Assembly: GCA_017645245.1 (NCBI GenBank)
Contig: JAGCPG010000038.1
Coordinates: forward strand, 1-33,293
Length of the DNA: 33,293 nt
Origin: Bacteroidales bacterium
GTDB taxonomy: Bacteria; Bacteroidota; Bacteroidia; Bacteroidales; F082
Direction: 5' to 3'
Below, piece by piece: positions 29,715-33,293 of the stretch; the first letter of the stretch is position 1; the number at the start of each line of letters is the position of its first letter. The notes under the pieces were generated by a model. It did not search any database and was not told where the DNA came from. It was given only the letters and a program-made list of their open reading frames with translations. The position numbers and the translations under genes were made by a program.

Positions 29715-30688
29715 GAAAAATCTTATCCATATTTTTAGTTGTCCTCCCGTTACTGTCGGTGGCGCAATTTGCGCCACCGGCGGGGCAGGAGGGAACCACC
29801 GCCATGCATGCCGACTCGTCGGCGTTCAAAGCCTGGGCTACGGGCTGCGTGGTGGAACCTGGACCAATGAATATCGCCAACCCCAGTGCCGGTTTGGCCG
29901 GTGCCGGTTGGCCTGCTGAAAATGCCATAGGCTATCCCGAAGGCACTTACGGCGTAACCTGCCTTGGCGACGGCGGCGTTGCCACTTTGACATTCGCCAT
30001 GCCGATCTGCGACCGCCCCGGTCCTGACTTCGCCGTGTTTGAGAATGGCTTTGCCAATGCAGGAAGTCCCGACATGTATTTCCTTGAGCTTGCCTTCGTG
30101 GAGGTCAGCTCCGATGGAGAGCATTTCTTCCGCTTCCCAGCCATCACCTACGTCCAGACTGAGACTCAGCTGGGCGGTATGGCCTGCATCGATCCAAGGC
30201 AAATCCACAACTTTGCGAGCAAATACGCTGCCATGTATGGCACCCCGTTCGATTTGGCAGACATTGACGACGATCCGCTGCTCGACAAGAGCCGTGTGAC
30301 CCATGTCCGTGTCATCGACGTGGTGGGCAGTATCAATCCTGATTATGCCACCTACGACTCCCAAGGCCATATCGTCAACGACCCGTGGCCTACGCCTTTT
30401 GCCTCCAGCGGCTTCGACCTCGATGCTGTCGGCGTCATCCATGTATCGTCTCCATTCGGGTTGGATGACCATCAGGAGGAAAGACCCTTGGTTTATCCCA
30501 ATCCGGTGGTGAACAAGTTGATCCTTGAAGAGGACGTTGAATCGATAGCGCTCTTTACCGTGATGGGTCAGCGGGTGTTGGTGTCCAACCAGAAACAAGT
30601 GGATGTGTCAACCCTCGCCTCGGGCGTTTACGTGGCTCACCTGACCGTTGACGGGAAGACCCTTGTCAGGAAAATCGTAAAACCATAA
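29711..30688 (+). CDS. T9SS-exported surface protein in the cobalamin locus
   Basis: This 325-residue protein has a signal peptide (MRKILSIFLVVLPLLSVAQ), a single beta-rich domain (about 25-255) and a T9SS C-terminal domain (VYPNPVVNKLILEEDV, then FTVMGQRVLVS and SGVYVAHLTVDGK). The domain carries GAGWPAENAIGYPEG, LGDGGVATLTF, RPGPDFAVFENGF, FVEVSSDGEHFFRFPAI and SGFDLDAVGVIHV, a pattern I recall from uncharacterised cell-surface proteins in several phyla, often C-terminally anchored. DFAVFENGF and FVEVSSDG are reminiscent of carbohydrate-binding-like jelly rolls. The gene is translationally coupled to the repeat protein before it (ATGA overlap) and 3 nt from the BtuG-like gene. A role in presenting or capturing corrinoids is inferred from context only. 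Confidence 0.8.
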   Translation: MRKILSIFLVVLPLLSVAQFAPPAGQEGTTAMHADSSAFKAWATGCVVEPGPMNIANPSAGLAGAGWPAENAIGYPEGTYGVTCLGDGGVATLTFAMPICDRPGPDFAVFENGFANAGSPDMYFLELAFVEVSSDGEHFFRFPAITYVQTETQLGGMACIDPRQIHNFASKYAAMYGTPFDLADIDDDPLLDKSRVTHVRVIDVVGSINPDYATYDSQGHIVNDPWPTPFASSGFDLDAVGVIHVSSPFGLDDHQEERPLVYPNPVVNKLILEEDVESIALFTVMGQRVLVSNQKQVDVSTLASGVYVAHLTVDGKTLVRKIVKP

Positions 30689-30691
30689 AAA

Positions 30692-31804
30692 ATGAATCCT
30701 ATGAAACGTTTTGGAATTATCTTTTCGTGTTTGGTCTTGTCGTTGCTCTTCGCTTGCAAGCCGGATCCCGTTGAGCCCGACACACCCGATGATCCGGGTC
30801 AAGACACCACTATTGTCAATCACAGGGGCGTGCTGATCATCAACGAAGGCACCTTCACCTACGCCAACTCGTCGCTGACGTTCTATGATCCTTTGGCCGA
30901 CACGGTGGAAAACTACGTTTTCTTGAACGCTAATGGCGCTACTTTGGGCGACGTCGGAGAAAGCATGTGTGTGCTTGACGGACAGCTCTACATCGTGGTG
31001 AACAACAGCAATCTCATTTATAAGGCCAATGCCTACAACTTCAAGTGCGACTTGAACGGCGCCTATATGATGACGGGCTTTTACTCGCCCCGCTTTATGC
31101 ATCCGGTGTCGTCGACCAAGGCCTACGTGTCTGACATCGTCGGAACGGAGCTTTGGATCATCAATCCCCAAACCATGACCCATACGGGATCCATCCCTAT
31201 GGGCAAGTCAACCGAGACCATGGTGCAAGTAGGGCAGGAGCTGTATGTCGCCAACTGGTCGAAATACTATGTCCAGGATATGGAAAACAACACCGTTCAG
31301 GTGGTTGACATCAACAACGACACGAAAATAGCCGACATTACTGTGGGTATAGAGCCCAATGGCATGGTGGTCGACAGGAACGGCAAGATCTGGGTGCTTT
31401 GCGAAGGCGCCGTTTGGACTGAAGATGCCGAGGATCCCACGCTGTGGCGCATCGATCCTGAAACCAAGCAGGCCGAATGTATGGTGACCTTCGACAAGAA
31501 CAATTACGACAATCCCCATGAACTGGCCATCGACCCGTCGGGAACCCTGCTGTATTATTTCCGCAATGGCGATGTGCACCGTGTCAATATTGATACGCCT
31601 TCCGAGGAAGATGATTCATTCATGATTCCCAACGAAGGCAGGCTGTTCTACAAGATTGCCGTGGATCCTTGGGAAGGCGACGTTTACGTCACCGATGCTA
31701 GGAACTACGTGATGGAAGGTGCCGTTTACCGCTATTCGGACGACGGTGTGCTGAAGTTTACATTTGACGCGGGCATCATTCCTGCTTACATGTTGTTTTA
31801 TTAA
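30692..31804 (+). CDS. btuG: BtuG-like surface lipoprotein, beta-propeller (DUF5074/YncE-like)
   Basis: The product is a predicted surface lipoprotein of 370 residues. The signal ends with a lipobox (SLLFAC) followed by an acidic, proline-rich tether (KPDPVEPDTPDDPGQD). The rest is a YncE-like propeller: GVLIINEGTFTYANSSLTFYDPLADTVEN matches the opening of the BtuG family, and blades follow with VGESMCVLDGQLYIVVNNS, YVSDIVGTELWIINPQT, LYVANWSKYY, GIEPNGMVVDRNGKIWVLCEG and NPHELAIDPSGTLLYY. BtuG of Bacteroides binds B12 with very high affinity and caps the TonB-dependent transporter BtuB. The location downstream of a cobalamin riboswitch supports the assignment. MKRFG at 30701 is an alternative start. 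No btuB is present in the window. Confidence 0.82.
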   Translation: MNPMKRFGIIFSCLVLSLLFACKPDPVEPDTPDDPGQDTTIVNHRGVLIINEGTFTYANSSLTFYDPLADTVENYVFLNANGATLGDVGESMCVLDGQLYIVVNNSNLIYKANAYNFKCDLNGAYMMTGFYSPRFMHPVSSTKAYVSDIVGTELWIINPQTMTHTGSIPMGKSTETMVQVGQELYVANWSKYYVQDMENNTVQVVDINNDTKIADITVGIEPNGMVVDRNGKIWVLCEGAVWTEDAEDPTLWRIDPETKQAECMVTFDKNNYDNPHELAIDPSGTLLYYFRNGDVHRVNIDTPSEEDDSFMIPNEGRLFYKIAVDPWEGDVYVTDARNYVMEGAVYRYSDDGVLKFTFDAGIIPAYMLFY

Positions 31805-31820
31805 GAAGACAGGAGAAAGA

Positions 31821-31982
31821 ATGAAGAAGATTTGCCCAAGATGCGGAAAGGAATTCGAATGTGTCCACTCAGTGGATTGCTGGTGCGTGAAGGTCCATTT
31901 GACCGACGAGACCCGGCAGAAGCTGAAGGTTTATGACAATTGCCTATGCAAGGATTGTTTAGAAGAGCTTTCGAAATCCTGA
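31821..31982 (+). CDS. cysteine-rich CWC family mini-protein
   Basis: This is a 53-residue cytoplasmic protein with paired cysteines: CPRCGKEFEC, then VDCWCV (the CWC signature), and CLCKDCLEEL at the C-terminus. It matches the cysteine-rich CWC family (PF14375), probably zinc-binding and of unknown function. The frame is open upstream to 31764, but the ATG at 31821 with an AGGAGAAAG stretch before it is the sensible start. It lies between the BtuG-like and BtuF-like genes, and its last 37 nt overlap the BtuF-like start in another frame. Whether it takes part in corrinoid handling is unknown. Confidence 0.8.
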   Translation: MKKICPRCGKEFECVHSVDCWCVKVHLTDETRQKLKVYDNCLCKDCLEELSKS

Positions 31983-33058
31983 CGGCTTTGATGCTCATGA
32001 TGCTGATTGCGGCATCATGTGCCCTCACCCCCCAGCCCCCTCTCCCAGAGGGAGAGGGGGGGCTCCAATGTGGGGCCAACTTGATGCGCTATGCCCATAA
32101 TGTGGCGGTATATGCCGTGGATTCAGGCTATCGGGTGGAGGTGCTCAATCCTTGGGACACTACGGTGCTGTTGGGCGACTGCTTTGTTCCCAAGGAGGGC
32201 TTCAGCTCGGTGATCTCCTTCTCTTCAACCCAATGGTCGGTGTTCATCGAGTTGGATGAGATCGACCGTGTGAAAGGCATCTTGGAGGGCCGAAACATCC
32301 ATAGCCCCAAGATGAAGCAACTGCTGGCCGATGGCGTGGTGCAGGATGTCGGCACCGAGTCGGCCAAAAACATGGAGCTGATGATCCAGCTTCACCCCGA
32401 CATCATCCTTTATTCCCCTTATTTTGACGGCAACCAGGATCCTTTACGGGTGACGGGTGCCATCTTGTTTCCCTTTGCGGATTATCTTGAATCCACACCC
32501 TTGGGCAGGGCGGAGTGGATTCGTGTGGTGGGCCTGTTGGCCGGCTGTCCCGAACGTGCCGACGCTTGGTTCGATGACATTGTGCGCCGTTACGATGAGT
32601 TGAAGGGTCTTTGCGCCGACGTGCAGCAGCGTCCCACCGTGTTTTCCGACCTTCCTTTCAACGGCCAGTGGTATGTGGCTGGTGGCAAGAGCTACATCGC
32701 CCAGCTCTTTACAGATGCCGGTGCCGATTACCTTTGGAAGGACGATCCTTCCACGGCCAGTTTCCCTTTGGATTCGGAAACTATCCTGGCCAAGGCCAAG
32801 CATGCTGATTTTTGGCGCGTAGCCAACTCTTCGTCCTTGCCGATGACCTACGAAACGTTAAAGCGTGAAAACTCGATTTACACCTTGTTTGACGCCTTCA
32901 AGAATCACAAGATTTTTGTTTGCGACATTCAGGAATCCGGCTATTTTGAGACTTCTCAAATTGAGCCGGATGTCCTGTTAGCCGATTTTATCGCTGTATT
33001 CCATCCAGAGATAATAACTACGGATTACCAGCCGAAGTATTACCGGATGATGGAATAA
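31946..33058 (+). CDS. btuF: BtuF-like ABC transporter substrate-binding lipoprotein
   Basis: This is a 370-residue periplasmic or membrane-tethered binding protein of the TroA/BtuF superfamily, expected to hand cobalamin to BtuCD. The start at 31946 gives a lipoprotein signal (MQGLFRRAFEILTALMLMML followed by IAASC), better than the internal ATG at 31991. Domain features include VIS(F)SSTQWSVFIELDEIDRVKGI, then VGTESAKNMELMIQLHPDIILYSPY, the helix region around RAEWIRVVGLLAGCPERADAWFD, and VFSDLPFNGQWYVAGGKSYIAQLFTDAGADYLW, as in iron-complex/B12 binders. The residues after the lipobox (ALTPQPPLPEGEGG) come from a palindromic repeat inserted in frame. The 3' end overlaps the convergent gene by 41 nt. 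btuC and btuD are not in the window. A siderophore or haem substrate is less likely given the riboswitch. Confidence 0.85.
   Translation: MQGLFRRAFEILTALMLMMLIAASCALTPQPPLPEGEGGLQCGANLMRYAHNVAVYAVDSGYRVEVLNPWDTTVLLGDCFVPKEGFSSVISFSSTQWSVFIELDEIDRVKGILEGRNIHSPKMKQLLADGVVQDVGTESAKNMELMIQLHPDIILYSPYFDGNQDPLRVTGAILFPFADYLESTPLGRAEWIRVVGLLAGCPERADAWFDDIVRRYDELKGLCADVQQRPTVFSDLPFNGQWYVAGGKSYIAQLFTDAGADYLWKDDPSTASFPLDSETILAKAKHADFWRVANSSSLPMTYETLKRENSIYTLFDAFKNHKIFVCDIQESGYFETSQIEPDVLLADFIAVFHPEIITTDYQPKYYRMME
32034..32064. repeat. palindromic repeat element inside btuF
   Basis: CCCCCTCTCCC (32036-32046), AGA loop, GGGAGAGGGGG (32050-32060) form an 11-bp perfect hairpin. With AGCC/GGCT at the edges and a 2-nt bulge, the stem extends to 32034-32064. 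The surrounding text (CCCTCACCCCCCAGCC before it) is of the kind I recall as a dispersed element in many bacterial genomes that reads LTPxPPLPEGEG when translated. Confidence 0.75.
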
Positions 33059-33293
33059 GCAGTCTATTGCCTTTCGAGCTTCCGATGATCAAGGTCTTCG
33101 GTTCGTTGCTGTTGGAGAAGTACATGAAGCCTTGTCCGGGCAGTAGGGTCTCCACGTCGCCGAACCATTCGCCGTCGAACTCGGTGAAGTTTTCGCTGTT
33201 GGCGAACACGTCGCCATCTTCGGCATCGAAACCACCGAGGGCTTCCTCAATGGTCATCTCGTGGTCGCAGGGGAATCCGATCCAGTTCCAGCC
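33018..33293 (-). CDS. C-terminal part of a surface-type protein (5' truncated by window)
   Basis: Only the last 91 residues are visible; the frame is open to the window edge. They read GWNWIGFP, then MTIEEALGGFDAEDGDVFA, FTEFDGEWFGDVETLLPGQGFMYFSN and a short tail ending in SSGNTSAGNP. The GWNWI(G/S)(Y/F)P...LxxLxPGxGYMxxS pattern is common at the C-termini of large exported Bacteroidetes proteins. The internal ATG at 33257 is not the start because the motif extends upstream of it. The gene converges on the BtuF-like gene with a 41-nt overlap. Whether it belongs to the B12 locus is unknown. Confidence 0.65.
   Translation of the reverse strand, partial: GWNWIGFPCDHEMTIEEALGGFDAEDGDVFANSENFTEFDGEWFGDVETLLPGQGFMYFSNSNEPKTLIIGSSKGNRLLIPSSGNTSAGNP

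Overview
The window looks like part of the chromosome of an uncultured, anaerobic, fermentative member of the Bacteroidales. The evidence is internal. At least 15 places carry the Bacteroidetes sigma-factor -7 box TAnnTTTG, usually just upstream of a gene. Five proteins carry or appear to carry type IX secretion (T9SS) C-terminal sorting domains with the YPNP signature. Several families are typical of the phylum: the GWxTD protein, a BtuG-like lipoprotein, the DUF2442/DUF4160 pair and a CFI-box C-terminus. By eye most of the window is near 50% GC; the segment at about 8.43-11.76 kb is clearly more AT-rich and carries the accessory genes. No IS element, CRISPR array, rRNA or prophage was seen.

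Layout. 1-4.2 kb: the 3' part of an ABC-transporter permease, then an NtrC-type response regulator and its histidine kinase (4-nt overlap). 4.2-8.4 kb: a T9SS surface protein, an AI-2E-family transporter, and a minus-strand operon of hydE ([FeFe]-hydrogenase maturase) and an acyl-ACP thioesterase. 8.4-11.8 kb: an AT-rich island with two paralogous toxin-antitoxin loci. The first has lost its toxin and carries an exact 85-bp tandem duplication over the antitoxin start; the second is an intact antitoxin/ParE-RelE toxin pair. Between them lie DUF4160 and DUF2442 genes, a strongly folded non-coding stretch and a zinc-ribbon/CFI-box protein. 11.8-15.5 kb: an etfB-etfA-acyl-CoA dehydrogenase operon ending at a bidirectional terminator.

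15.5-22.8 kb: a lipoprotein made of two copies of an unrecognised domain of about 200 residues, two convergent T9SS-exported proteases (a C10 streptopain-like cysteine protease and an S8 subtilisin-like protease), a TIGR01212/YhcC radical SAM protein, a Nudix pseudogene fragment, and a metallo-beta-lactamase-fold lipoprotein. 22.8-27.1 kb: a GC-rich inverted-repeat element beside two tRNA-Ser genes, then an operon for a GWxTD protein, a lipid A-type acyltransferase and a family 2 glycosyltransferase, facing aroQ. 27.1-28.2 kb: an aldo/keto reductase with a ferredoxin-like tail.

28.2-33.1 kb is the most interesting block. A cobalamin riboswitch leads a tightly packed set of genes: a tandem-repeat T9SS protein, a second T9SS protein, a BtuG-like beta-propeller lipoprotein, a cysteine-rich CWC mini-protein and a BtuF-like binding protein. 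I read it as a B12 capture and uptake locus in which T9SS-exported proteins of unknown function join the known surface binder and periplasmic binder. The BtuF gene also carries a palindromic repeat in frame just after its lipobox. The window ends inside a minus-strand gene.
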